DNA from: Lepidodermella squamata
Lineage: Eukaryota > Gastrotricha
Assembly: GCA_047495785.1 (NCBI GenBank)
Contig: JBLDXI010000031.1
Span: 310,001 to 374,000, forward strand
Length of the DNA: 64,000 bases
Direction: 5' to 3'
In this document: positions 37,698 through 46,874 of the stretch, piece by piece
Numbering within the stretch: position 1 is the first letter of the stretch
Layout of the letters: the number at the start of each line of letters is the position of its first letter
Notes under the pieces: model-generated
The model's database searches: none
The model's input: the letters and a program-made list of their open reading frames with translations, nothing else
What the model was told of the DNA's origin: nothing
Translations under genes and position numbers: made by a program

Positions 37698-38684
37698 ATG
37701 GCACACACCACTCTAGAATTACAAAGATGTCTTCACGCTTTGCCGAAAATCTCGAGCGAATCACCAGAAGAATTCGAGGAAAGCTGGCAGCATTTCAGCG
37801 CTATTGCCATAGCATGCGGAGTAGACGACACCGCAGCAACTCGCGACGTATCAGCCACAGCGATACCAGACGAAACAACACGAACAGCAGCAGCTACAGC
37901 CCAAACAGCAGCAAGGGACAAAATTCGCATGGTTTTGAAAGTCTTGCCTGCATATCTGCCGGCTAAACTGCTCGAAATTTGGGAAGCCGAAAACCGCGAT
38001 TCGGTCTACAGCTTAAAGGCGGCAAAAGAAATACTGGCCAAAGGAGCCCATTTGGAAGTCGACAAAGCTGTCGCTGAGGTTCGATTTCAAAACAAAACTC
38101 AGCAACCCAGCGAGACAGTCCGAGATTTCCTTGCAGCTCTCAGGAAGCTGATGAAGTTAGCCGACCCGGAGGCAACAAAAGCCATCCAAGACGCAAAACT
38201 GCTTGCTCGCTTCATGGCAGGTCTACGACCAGACCTTCGAATCGCCGTCTTCAAAGCAAGCGGCGACCCAGCTACGCTCGAAAAAGCCGTTGAATTGGCC
38301 GAGCGAGAAGAACGAGCGCTTAAACTTGGCGCCATCGGCACTTCACCAGTTATCGGCAATATCACAGACTCCACGACACCATTGTTAATCGGTCTGTTGA
38401 CACAGCAAATAGAGCTGCAAAAGAAAAAGGACGAAAAGTTAGACCAACTAGCAGATAAGATGGAAAAGCTAAGAGTTGGGGAGCCGGAGGATCGACCATT
38501 TCGGCGCAACAATAACTCTTTCCGTGGCAATAGCAACGGACCGGGACGGTTCAATAACCAGAGAAGACGACCCGTTAAATGCTATAACTGCGGAAAGGAG
38601 GGCCACATCAAACGAAACTGTCGTCGCCCAACAAAAAGTGAATCCGAGCTCAATAAACCCGCCGAGCAGGACTGGGGAAACTAG
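37698..38684 (+). CDS. gag: Gag of the Ty3/gypsy element
   Basis: The 328-residue structural polyprotein forms the retrotransposon particle and packages the RNA. The central region (about 130-215) looks like a retrotransposon capsid, with a helical stretch containing FMAGLRPDLR and an acidic helix after it. The C-terminal part is basic (RRNN, RRRPVK) and has one CCHC zinc knuckle, CYNCGKEGHIKRNC, at 295-308. The ATG at 37698 is chosen because it opens the whole domain. An out-of-frame ATG at 37688 precedes it, so leaky scanning or initiation bypass is implied. The stop at 38682 directly follows a frameshift heptamer that leads into pol. Confidence 0.93.
   Translation: MAHTTLELQRCLHALPKISSESPEEFEESWQHFSAIAIACGVDDTAATRDVSATAIPDETTRTAAATAQTAARDKIRMVLKVLPAYLPAKLLEIWEAENRDSVYSLKAAKEILAKGAHLEVDKAVAEVRFQNKTQQPSETVRDFLAALRKLMKLADPEATKAIQDAKLLARFMAGLRPDLRIAVFKASGDPATLEKAVELAEREERALKLGAIGTSPVIGNITDSTTPLLIGLLTQQIELQKKKDEKLDQLADKMEKLRVGEPEDRPFRRNNNSFRGNSNGPGRFNNQRRRPVKCYNCGKEGHIKRNCRRPTKSESELNKPAEQDWGN
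38675..38681 (+). promoter_or_regulatory. -1 ribosomal frameshift site (GGGAAAC)
   Basis: In the gag frame the ribosome reads GGA AAC and then the stop TAG. The heptamer G-GGA-AAC has the X-XXY-YYZ form of a -1 slippery site. The pol frame is exactly -1, is open from 38657 and has no ATG near its start. A Gag-Pol fusion by -1 frameshifting is therefore expected. A downstream stimulatory structure was not resolved. Confidence 0.75.
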
Positions 38685-41290
38685 GAAGGGCCGGTGTAGC
38701 AAACGGGGGAACGCCGTCCCAAAAGCCAAACCCCGCATTAATAGCTCAAGTGGGTAAAAACAGTGTTAAGGGACTAGCCGTAGAATTTACAGTAAACAAT
38801 AATAAAATAAACGTTCTAGTCGACACGGGAGCCGCTAAAAGTTGTGTAAAGTCTAAGTACCTACCCAAGGGAACTCTGACAAAGAAGGCAACGGCAGTAG
38901 GCCCCGACGGCAAGCCCCTCAACCTGGCAGGAGAAGCAGAAATTCTGTTTCAACTGGGACCCCATTCCTACAAGCACAACTTTCTGTTTGTAAATAATTT
39001 ATGCACAGAAGGGCTCTTGGGCGCAGATTTCCTAGGAAAATGCACCACCAAGGTCAACTGGTCTAAAAGAGAAATCAGCCTCGACGGAAATAAAATACCG
39101 CTGAAGGAACTTAACCAGACCATACAAGTTAACCAAGTGGTCATACCAGAAGCCCTAGAACCCATAAGGCTAGTAAAAGCCACACAAATAGCCCCGGAAA
39201 CGGCAGCGCTAGTGGAAGGACACGCGGACATACCGGACGGTAGGGTAGGCATTACAAACCCTATCGAGCTGGGAGGAGAACAGCCCGCATACCTAATAGG
39301 TCACGCACTGGTCCGCGCAAAGGAAGGGAAAATAGTAGTGCCCATCCTAAACGTGTCAAAATGCCCGCTAGTCCTACACAAAGATCAAAAGATAGCTTAC
39401 CTAGAACAGGTCGCCGAGTCCGAAATCCCCAACAAGACAGCTCCGATCATCAACTCGGTAGGAACAGAAGTGCAAAAGAAAGCAGAACAAGCCACTGTGC
39501 CAGAAGGTATCGACTTAAGCTCACCACAGTTAACAGACAAGCAGAGGGAGCAGTTGAAGGCCTTGCTCATCGAGTACAACGACATCTTCTCGAAAGGAAA
39601 GCGGGATCTCGGCAAATGCAATGTAGTAAAGCACGAAATTCGGACCACGGGAAGACCGGTAAAGCAGCTACCGCGAAGAACGACGTTCAAAGAACGCGAA
39701 ATCATCCGAAAGGAACTGGACGAAATGCTAGCTGCCGGAGTCGTCCGACCAAGCACAAGCGGATGGGCCAGCCCGATCGTACTCGTGCCCAAGAAGGATG
39801 GTTCCGTACGCTTTTGCATCGATTTTCGGAAATTAAATTCCATGACGGAAAAAGACGCATTCCCGCTGCCCCGGATCGACGATACACTCGACGCCCTGTC
39901 GGGAGCAGCCTGGTTCACAGGCATCGACCTTGCATCCGGGTACTGGCAAGTCGGACTCACGGAGGAATCAAAACCAAAGACGGCATTCTCAAGTCCATTT
40001 GGTTTGTTCGAATTTTGCGTACTCCCATTCGGAATCAGTAACGCACCGGCGACGTTTCAAAGACTAATGGGATACGTCCTGAACGGACTACTCTTCGAAC
40101 GATGTTTGGTATATTTGGACGACATCTTGATATTCAGCCGAACATTCGAAGAACATCTCGACAGCATCCGACGGGTATTCGATCGACTAAGACGCGCAGG
40201 ACTGAAAATAAAAGCGTCTAAATGTCATTTCGCACAGCAAGAAGTACCATACCTTGGCCACATCGTGACTGCACAAGGGGTGAGACCGGACGAAGGAAAG
40301 GTCAAAGTAGTCCGCGACTACCCAGCACCACGCGACATTACGGAGGTCCGAGCATTCCTCGGTCTAGCCTCGTATTACCGCCGCTACGTACCTGATTTCG
40401 CAAAAATCGCGGCCCCACTAACCGCGTTGACTCGCAAGTCAGAACAAAACTTTCGTTGGTCAAGCGAAGCGCAAGAAGCCTTTGAAACCTTGAAGCAAAA
40501 GTTGATAAGTCCGCCTATATTAGCATATCCAAGGTTCGACTTACCCTTTCGGGTTTACACAGACGCTTCCAACTTCGCAGTTGGCGCTGTCCTAAGCCAG
40601 GTACATGACGGTAAGGAGGTGGTGATCGCCTATGCCAGTCGCACGCTTAACAAGACGGAGCAGAAGTACTCGACAACAGAGCGAGAGCTGCTTGGTGCGA
40701 CGTGGGCCATTAAGACGTTTCGACCGTACTTAGCGACGCGACACCAAGGAGGAAAGTTCGAATTGATCACGGACCACAATCCACTGGTCACCATTAACAG
40801 ATGCCGCGATGTCGGAGAAAAGCTGTCACGATACCAGATGTTTTTACAAGAGTACGACTTCGACTTCATCTATCGTCCTGGAGCCAAACACGCCAACGCA
40901 GACGCTTTGTCAAGACGACCCGAACCCATAAACGTCGTAGGTCTCCAAAGCGACCCCGATGTAATCGTCGCCCTAGAAGAAATAAAGCAAGCTCAACAAA
41001 AAGATGATTCCTGGAAAAAGGCAAAACTCTTACATAATTCCAAAGGAGTAATTGTAAAACTCGGCAACGATAACCGTCCATGGATACCGCCAGCATTACA
41101 AGACAGAGTATTGAAAAGCTTGCACAACGATGTGAATGCAGGACACTTGGGACTCGATCGTACCCTGGATCGCGTTCGACAACGATTTTACTGGCCAAAG
41201 ATGGAAGAAACAATTGCTGACTACGTCCGGAAATGCCATGACTGCCAACAACGAAAAGCGCCAAACGCGCACCCGGTCGCTCCCCTGTAA
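38681..41290 (+). CDS. pol: Pol: protease, reverse transcriptase, RNase H, integrase zinc domain
   Basis: This is the -1 frame after gag. Counting from 38750, the aspartic protease DTGA is at residues 25-28. The RT shows FCIDFRKLN, the conserved LPFGISNAPATFQ and the catalytic YLDD at 455-458. RNase H has YTDAS at 603-607. The integrase N-terminal zinc-binding HHCC domain starts at His792 and ends with Cys829 and Cys832. The frame then meets TAA at 41288-41290, between the zinc domain and the catalytic core of integrase. Without the stop the frame continues directly into the rest of integrase. Everything up to the stop looks intact. Confidence 0.93.
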   Translation, partial: LGRAGVANGGTPSQKPNPALIAQVGKNSVKGLAVEFTVNNNKINVLVDTGAAKSCVKSKYLPKGTLTKKATAVGPDGKPLNLAGEAEILFQLGPHSYKHNFLFVNNLCTEGLLGADFLGKCTTKVNWSKREISLDGNKIPLKELNQTIQVNQVVIPEALEPIRLVKATQIAPETAALVEGHADIPDGRVGITNPIELGGEQPAYLIGHALVRAKEGKIVVPILNVSKCPLVLHKDQKIAYLEQVAESEIPNKTAPIINSVGTEVQKKAEQATVPEGIDLSSPQLTDKQREQLKALLIEYNDIFSKGKRDLGKCNVVKHEIRTTGRPVKQLPRRTTFKEREIIRKELDEMLAAGVVRPSTSGWASPIVLVPKKDGSVRFCIDFRKLNSMTEKDAFPLPRIDDTLDALSGAAWFTGIDLASGYWQVGLTEESKPKTAFSSPFGLFEFCVLPFGISNAPATFQRLMGYVLNGLLFERCLVYLDDILIFSRTFEEHLDSIRRVFDRLRRAGLKIKASKCHFAQQEVPYLGHIVTAQGVRPDEGKVKVVRDYPAPRDITEVRAFLGLASYYRRYVPDFAKIAAPLTALTRKSEQNFRWSSEAQEAFETLKQKLISPPILAYPRFDLPFRVYTDASNFAVGAVLSQVHDGKEVVIAYASRTLNKTEQKYSTTERELLGATWAIKTFRPYLATRHQGGKFELITDHNPLVTINRCRDVGEKLSRYQMFLQEYDFDFIYRPGAKHANADALSRRPEPINVVGLQSDPDVIVALEEIKQAQQKDDSWKKAKLLHNSKGVIVKLGNDNRPWIPPALQDRVLKSLHNDVNAGHLGLDRTLDRVRQRFYWPKMEETIADYVRKCHDCQQRKAPNAHPVAPL

Positions 41291-42715
41291 CCAATTGACA
41301 CAACGGAGCCAATGGCACTCGTAGCATGGGACGTAATGGGTCCAATCCAACCTACAACAAAGAAAGGCAACAATTACATTCTGCTAATAGGCGACCACTT
41401 CACAAAATATATCGAGGGATATCCGCTTAAAAATATTACAGCCGAATCAGTGGCTGATTGTTTGCTCGACTTTGTTTTTAGGTGGGGGCGCAGCCAAATT
41501 TTGCTGAATGACAACGGTCGAAACTTCGAGGCCAAGCTAATAAACGATATCTGCGCAATCCTGGGTACTAAACACGTACACACCACACCATACCACGCTA
41601 TGAGCAATGGGTTTTGCGAGCGCATGAACAAAACAGTACAGGATATCATAGCTAAATATCTGACTCCCGCTACGCAATTCGATTGGGATGTCTATCTTAA
41701 ATCAGCGCTATTTGCGTATAACACCAGCACGCACGACTCAACATCTTACGCACCATTCTATCTAATGACTGGCCGGCACGCAAAGCTACCGATAGACGTA
41801 GCCATTCAAGAGCCAGCATTCAGTCATGAAATCCAAAACCGTAGTGAGTACGCACAAAAAGTCTACACACGCTTACGCACCGCATTCAAAGAAACGCGGC
41901 AAAAACTAGCGCAGGCGCGCGCACGCCAAAAGCGTACATACGATCAAGGAAGCAAAAACTGCGAGCCTTTCCAAGAAGGCGAGCTGGTGTGGCTGCATAA
42001 CCCAGTGGTAAAAAGAGGGCAGTCTGCGAAATTCCATTGCGCATGGCGCGGCCCGTACACGGTCGTAGCGCGCTACGGAGCGCTCAACTACGCAATACGA
42101 CTGTTTAACGGTAGCGGTAAGGAAAAAGTAGTACATCGCAACCGCTTAAAAGAGTACTATGGCGATGTCCCGGCTCAACTAGATAAAATGACCGAATTTG
42201 AGATAGCGCAACAGCAACAGCGCAACTCACGCAGCACAACGCAGACCACATTACAAAAGAAAAGCCGCACATTGCAACTGTTACCCGCAGACGAGTATGA
42301 CATAGAACAATGGAACACTGAGGCATCGGCGCCTAGTCTGCCAAACAATAACACGTCAAATCAAGCGCGCACGGTCAGCGCCGAAGAGCTACAGAGGCTG
42401 TTAGCGCACCAACCGATAGTGCGAATGGAGCCAATACAGACTACGCAATACATAACATACAGTGAGGCAGCAAGCAGAAACCTGCCCAACATCACGCCAC
42501 CACCACTGCCAGAAATAGCATCTGGGCCCACCATGACACCACAAAACACCATAACGGCCTCAGAACCCAGCTCTGCAGAAACAGGGATCACGTGTAAAAC
42601 GAGTGGAAGCAGCAACATAATACACAGAGAGTTACCGGCAAGAGCGGCTAAACTGGGAAAATGTTACAAAGAACCGCGCATAAACGAATCTATGTACCAG
42701 AAATCGGACAAGTAG
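41291..42715 (+). pseudogene. pol: Pol continued: integrase catalytic core and C-terminal domain after an in-frame stop
   Basis: Same frame as the preceding pol segment, separated only by the TAA at 41288. The core has Asp in WDVMGP, Asp in NDNGRNF and Glu in NGFCERMN, so the DDE triad is complete. A GPY/F-like domain with WRGPYTVV follows, then a long Thr/Gln/Pro-rich tail without a chromodomain. Because the LTRs look identical and no other damage is visible, the stop is probably a young nonsense mutation in this copy. Programmed readthrough or a sequencing error is possible. No internal start at the right place is evident; the first ATG is at 41312. Confidence 0.8.
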
Positions 42716-42907
42716 CCGAAAAAGGAGGGAGAAATATTCAAACAAAAAGAAAACTCGCTAGCAAGACGTCTTAAAATTTCCCGGGAAGAGCGCTTACGAG
42801 CAACCTTTCTTTTTGATTGAATAAGGAATTGACAGCTCGAAGGCCGGAGCGCATAAACTACGTAAGGATAAAATTACAGAGACCGTATTCATCAACACGA
42901 TTGGACA

Positions 42908-43420
42908 ATGTGCAACTACATCGCTTTAGGAAAGAACGTGCTGCAGGCACTAGCGCTCATCGCGATGGTCACGACGACCGCGTTCCTGATTTATAAAACT
43001 GTAAGCGGGTTGGAAGCGCTAAAACAAGAAATACCGATCGCCGCTATGATAGCCGCCGAGCCCGCGCGCACATCAATAAATGAAACGCAAGTGGCTCCGT
43101 GCGCAGTCGCTAATGAACACGCAGATAATAATACCGACGCGCTCAACGCAACAGGCGCGGCCGCACCCTGTGCCGAGGTGTTAACCGACAAAAACACTAC
43201 CGGCATACCAGGGCACGAGCCGATAAAAATAGTAACAAGCCGTTGCGGAAAGACCGTTCTGGAACAACGCTGCGAAACGTTCGAAAAATGCGGCGTAGCG
43301 CTATATAAGGAGCTGATAGTTCAATGTTCCGACATTTATGAAATCGACTTGGAAATAGACCAGTGCGTCTACTACCGCCTCATCGGTGAACTTGCTTGCA
43401 TTTGCAGAAGCGCGCCTTAG
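42908..43420 (+). CDS. Accessory ORF 1: Cys-rich membrane-anchored protein
   Basis: 170 residues. A hydrophobic segment at about 11-29 follows a short N-terminus, suggesting a signal anchor (type II) topology. The rest would be lumenal or extracellular, with four N-glycosylation sequons (Asn58, 74, 80 and 96) and nine Cys after the anchor, seven of them between 113 and 166. It lies 192 bp after pol in the same direction. Its position after pol is where envelope-like genes occur in some gypsy elements. However, the size and topology do not match a class of fusion protein that I recognise, so I do not call it an envelope. Translation probably needs a spliced or subgenomic mRNA. Confidence 0.6.
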   Translation: MCNYIALGKNVLQALALIAMVTTTAFLIYKTVSGLEALKQEIPIAAMIAAEPARTSINETQVAPCAVANEHADNNTDALNATGAAAPCAEVLTDKNTTGIPGHEPIKIVTSRCGKTVLEQRCETFEKCGVALYKELIVQCSDIYEIDLEIDQCVYYRLIGELACICRSAP

Positions 43421-43499
43421 CCTAAGCGCGTAGTGCAAGAACAGCAAGTTAGCCCTAGCTCTACAAATTAAACTTGAATAACGTACCTAGTAGAGCTTC

Positions 43500-43721
43500 A
43501 TGGCGCCACATGAGGTACCGCTTGTCACCAATTATCAATATCGCCACAACTGTATACCCGAAATTCTTGACTTCTCGTTCACGTCGCTCTTCGACTTATT
43601 TGAAAACCAGACTAACTTCGATCATGACGACTGGCCTGATGATGGCGAATTAGAAGAATATTCGGCGCCATTGTCACCCAGCGTACCATGGGACACACTG
43701 TCACCAAGCATAACTAATTAA
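43500..43721 (+). CDS. Accessory ORF 2: small acidic protein
   Basis: A 73-residue frame starting 79 bp after ORF 1. It is acidic (a DHDDWPDDGELEEY cluster at about 41-54) and has no hydrophobic segment. It is short enough to be chance. Its place in a tight series of same-strand frames, in otherwise AT-rich DNA, is the main support. Confidence 0.4.
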   Translation: MAPHEVPLVTNYQYRHNCIPEILDFSFTSLFDLFENQTNFDHDDWPDDGELEEYSAPLSPSVPWDTLSPSITN

Positions 43722-43796
43722 CCAATTAACATTGCATCCTAGATTCGAACAACTAATTGTTAAACTAACGCTCAGGCATAAAGAATTACCTCAACC

Positions 43797-44378
43797 ATGG
43801 ACGTCAACACTGGCAACCAAAACGACAATCGCGCAAGCAGCGATCTCGAGCGAAACCAACGGGCGCTGCGATTGATACTGACTTTCTTTACGATCGACGG
43901 GTGCCGCTGGCGCCAGAAGCAGCGCCAGCAGGGCCGGTATAATTTCAAGCCGGTGGACCATACAATAACCGACCCCATTCGGCTGTGGTGTAATGACTGG
44001 CTATTTACATCCAGTCTGGAGCGGTCCCTGCCCGAGCAGTATCCGGAGCCCGGCTGGGAAGAAGGACGGCCCGACGAAGTCTGGGTCTGGTGGCGGGCGT
44101 TAGCAGATCAGGCCAACTTCCATTTAATGGTCGAAGCTCTGCATCGCCCAGACGTGATCAAACAATTCGGCCCAGAAATTATCGCTTGCCTTCAAGTCTG
44201 GTATCAAAACCAGACCGTCCTCGCGCAATTAAGGGAAACGTTCGGAGGGGAAGAAGTCGCCCGATGCTGCTTCGACCTCTTCGGCACGGAGCCTAGCGGA
44301 CAACCCAGCCAGCGCGGACCGCCACGATTGCTCGCCGTCATCACACCAACACAGCGACAGACTCCTGCAGACCCGTAA
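43797..44378 (+). CDS. Accessory ORF 3: Trp-rich protein of unknown function
   Basis: 193 residues with a good start context (CAACCATGG). Several Trp are clustered in the middle (EVWVWWRALADQ at about 94-105), the N-terminal third is basic (RWRQKQRQQGRY) and the C-terminal tail is Pro/Gln-rich. No known domain was recognised. The base composition (GC-rich coding, AT-rich flanks) supports real coding. AATAAA occurs about 180 bp downstream, near 44557. Confidence 0.6.
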   Translation: MDVNTGNQNDNRASSDLERNQRALRLILTFFTIDGCRWRQKQRQQGRYNFKPVDHTITDPIRLWCNDWLFTSSLERSLPEQYPEPGWEEGRPDEVWVWWRALADQANFHLMVEALHRPDVIKQFGPEIIACLQVWYQNQTVLAQLRETFGGEEVARCCFDLFGTEPSGQPSQRGPPRLLAVITPTQRQTPADP

Positions 44379-44646
44379 AAACTGCTCACCCAGGACTCGA
44401 AAGCCACAGCGATCCGCAAAGTTGTATCCCTGGAAAACAAAAAGCAAAATTGCTAACAGGCGTCTGTTACATTGATACCTTGTTAAATAATACTAGTCAA
44501 CTATCAAAATGATATTATACTCATATCCTGGCATGACAAGTAAATAACTAAGGCATAATAAATAAATAAGCCTGGCCTAATGACTTATGTCTTCAACTTG
44601 TTAGAACTCTGTTACCTCAATATAAAATTAATTTTCAAAACTCACA

Positions 44647-44946
44647 ATGGCTCTGCAAGATCGCGCCGCGGCCCTGTACAGGCAACCGACGACGGTGCCC
44701 GAACTCAGAGCTTACCTCGACTTTGCATTCGGGGAAATTCTGACGAGGGTTGACCACTTCAACCCGGTCGGCTTCGATGGTCGGCCGGTCAGCCCCATAG
44801 GGACAAGGATTGTACCCACAATCCTTATTTTCCTCGAGACCTCGTTCGAACTGATACTACTCGTATTAGATACTATCTCGCCAACCACAACGCCTGCAAC
44901 GTCAGAGGAGACGTTGACAAATGGTTCACCCATGATGGAAGAATAA
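44647..44946 (+). CDS. Accessory ORF 4: small protein with hydrophobic stretch
   Basis: 99 residues. An N-terminal helical half is followed by a hydrophobic run (about 55-78, RIVPTILIFLETSFELILLV) and a Thr/Ser/Glu-rich tail. It might be membrane-associated. It is followed by AATAAA near 45099. No family was recognised. Confidence 0.5.
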   Translation: MALQDRAAALYRQPTTVPELRAYLDFAFGEILTRVDHFNPVGFDGRPVSPIGTRIVPTILIFLETSFELILLVLDTISPTTTPATSEETLTNGSPMMEE

Positions 44947-45178
44947 ACAGCCCCGTCACAACAGAGGAACTTCATAATGTTCGACCATAGATAACCAACC
45001 ATGACAGCCATACTAGCACCGACAAATCATCACAAGAAGCCGACTCATTAAACCATAAGCTCAGTCTTTACTGTTTTACAAATCTAGAACCTAGAAACAA
45101 TAAAAGGAAAAGGCAAAATTTAAAACTTGTTAAACTTAATATAATCTATAATCTTAGAATTTTGAAAAATTATTATCA

Positions 45179-45775
45179 ATGGCTGCCAAAGTTTCCAAGA
45201 AAGAACTGTCGCCATCCAAGATGGAATCGCGGCGTTACCGTTATGCTCGCGAGTATCAAGAGGCCACACCAGAGGAACGAGTCCGTATGGACCGGACAAA
45301 GAGACCGGCTCCATATGATCAACTCTACGCCGAAAGTATTCCCCTAAGATCGAAATACATATCGCGAGAAGAAAAGCAGCAAGAAGAAGAAGCCATTGCG
45401 CTACGAAGAACTTTGGCTGGAGAAGCAGCCACGAGCAACGGGATCTATCGTCTAAGCAAGCAACCACAGGAAGAGACCCAGAGGTGCTCACCTAAGATCC
45501 TGGTACCAAAATTGGCGGTCGAAACTATGCCGAATCTGAGCGCAAGTACGACTGCAGTAACAACAGGCCAAGAGAAGGAGGTAGCAGGACCCGTAAGGGA
45601 CAATCACTATGTGCAAACACAGCCAGCCCATGTGTTCAACATGCACGTAACAGATGGCAAATTCAACATAAATTTGGACACAGTGGTCCGGATCCAGCAT
45701 GAATTCCCGCCAAAGGCCGGATGCGTATCAGTCTGGTCACCCGAAACATATCAACAGCAAGAACCGAAGTGGTAG
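45179..45775 (+). CDS. Accessory ORF 5: charged protein of unknown function
   Basis: 198 residues. The N-terminal half is highly charged and probably helical or coiled (EEKQQEEEAIALRR at about 64-77). The C-terminal half has a predicted beta-rich stretch (about 144-185). The last frame before the 3' LTR, it is followed by AATAAA near 45909. Unknown function. Codon composition and start context (ATCAATGGC) make it more credible than ORFs 2 and 4. Confidence 0.55.
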   Translation: MAAKVSKKELSPSKMESRRYRYAREYQEATPEERVRMDRTKRPAPYDQLYAESIPLRSKYISREEKQQEEEAIALRRTLAGEAATSNGIYRLSKQPQEETQRCSPKILVPKLAVETMPNLSASTTAVTTGQEKEVAGPVRDNHYVQTQPAHVFNMHVTDGKFNINLDTVVRIQHEFPPKAGCVSVWSPETYQQQEPKW

Positions 45776-46221
45776 AAAGAAGAGCGTAAAAGATGAACAC
45801 TGCGTGAACTTCCCTATGTCACCCATTAAAACCTAGAAACGATTTAGATAAACAAAATACGAAAATTGTTAGTAAAAGCCCTAGAGAACTAAGTAAAACG
45901 GTCGTTTTAATAAAGAAACCTGAGTGGACAAAGTTTTGAAGAGTGAAAAACCACCAAAACCGCTGAAAAATCACGTTCACCTACTAACTTAAACCTGCAA
46001 CTTTTTCTCGAAAACTCCTGAGAAATGTGAAGGAAAAATATATTTTAGCTAAATAAATAATTATTGATGCTAAAATAATATTTTAAAAATATTTTAAAAA
46101 TTGTTTTACCAAATAAAATTTAGTTTTCGCCGCAGGATTCTGGAATTTTTGCCAAAAATCAACCGACGCGTTTTGAAAAGTCGCCATCATTTCGGGACGA
46201 AATGTAAAGTAACGCGGGAGG
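45776..46221 (+). other. 3' untranslated part of the gypsy element with polypurine tract
   Basis: AT-rich non-coding sequence ends in GCGGGAGG (46214-46221) immediately before the 3' LTR, a short polypurine tract suitable for plus-strand priming. Confidence 0.6.
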
Positions 46222-46874
46222 TGTCATCGGATTAAACACTCAACACCAATACGTTTCAAAAGGTTTATTCATATTTTCAATACCAGCTACCGGTTTCAAG
46301 CCACCAACGCTCGAACATCAGAAATGAGTTACGACGCACCTCCGTACGCAACAATAATTCGTAACTACGCATCAGCAATCTCGAAATACGCAATAGGAAA
46401 TCGATCAGCAATCGATTCAAAGATAATGCGCAATCAATACGCAATAGGAATAATGACTCATCTCCATGATGCAATCGATACGTCATAATAATTATGACTC
46501 ATCATAGCTTCGACTTAATAAATATGAATCATCTATAGAAAGTACTATGATGGATCTTGGCAATATTCCAATGACGCAGTAGCATGAGCCTATATAAACT
46601 CCATGTTTCTCATTCTGTATCAACTAACTAACAAGCTTAACTAGCAGACCACTAGAACTAGCAAAGCTAACGGCTCACGAGCTTTGATTAGTTTATGACA
46701 CTAGAGTTACGTGTGCTACTAACTGTCGACGAAGTCATCCGAAGACTTCTGCCCTGTGTCACCGAACAAGTGTCGCAATAAAATATCAAATACCAGAATT
46801 AATTCTCTATCTGTTATTCGAGTTGATCAAGCTACTGGTTTGATATAACTCTGTTCTAATAGATAGGTGTGACA
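46222..46874 (+). repeat. 3' LTR
   Basis: 653 bp, apparently identical to the 5' LTR. It is followed by TACT (46875-46878), which completes the target-site duplication. Confidence 0.95.

Larger units (their letters stand above)
36853..46874 (+). mobile_element. Ty3/gypsy LTR retrotransposon with five extra ORFs
   Basis: The 10,022-bp element is bounded by two 653-bp LTRs that look identical by direct comparison, TGTCA...TGACA. The 4-bp target duplication TACT lies at 36849-36852 and 46875-46878. Order: gag, then pol (protease, RT, RNase H, integrase with GPY/F-like end) by -1 frameshift. A block of five small ORFs (42908-45775) follows, before the 3' LTR. There is no chromodomain. Domain order PR-RT-RH-IN places it in Ty3/gypsy. 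It interrupts a diverged duplicated segment, since the CAGGCGTGA landmark continues directly after the right LTR. Identical LTRs mean recent insertion, although pol carries one stop codon. Confidence 0.95.

Noticed and set aside
39361-40041. 226-codon frame and the 187-codon minus-strand frame over the reverse transcriptase
   Set aside because: Shadows of the pol frame, which contains all catalytic motifs.
42908-43420. Calling accessory ORF 1 an envelope protein
   Set aside because: N-terminal anchor, small size and no recognisable fusion or receptor-binding features; only the position after pol would support it.
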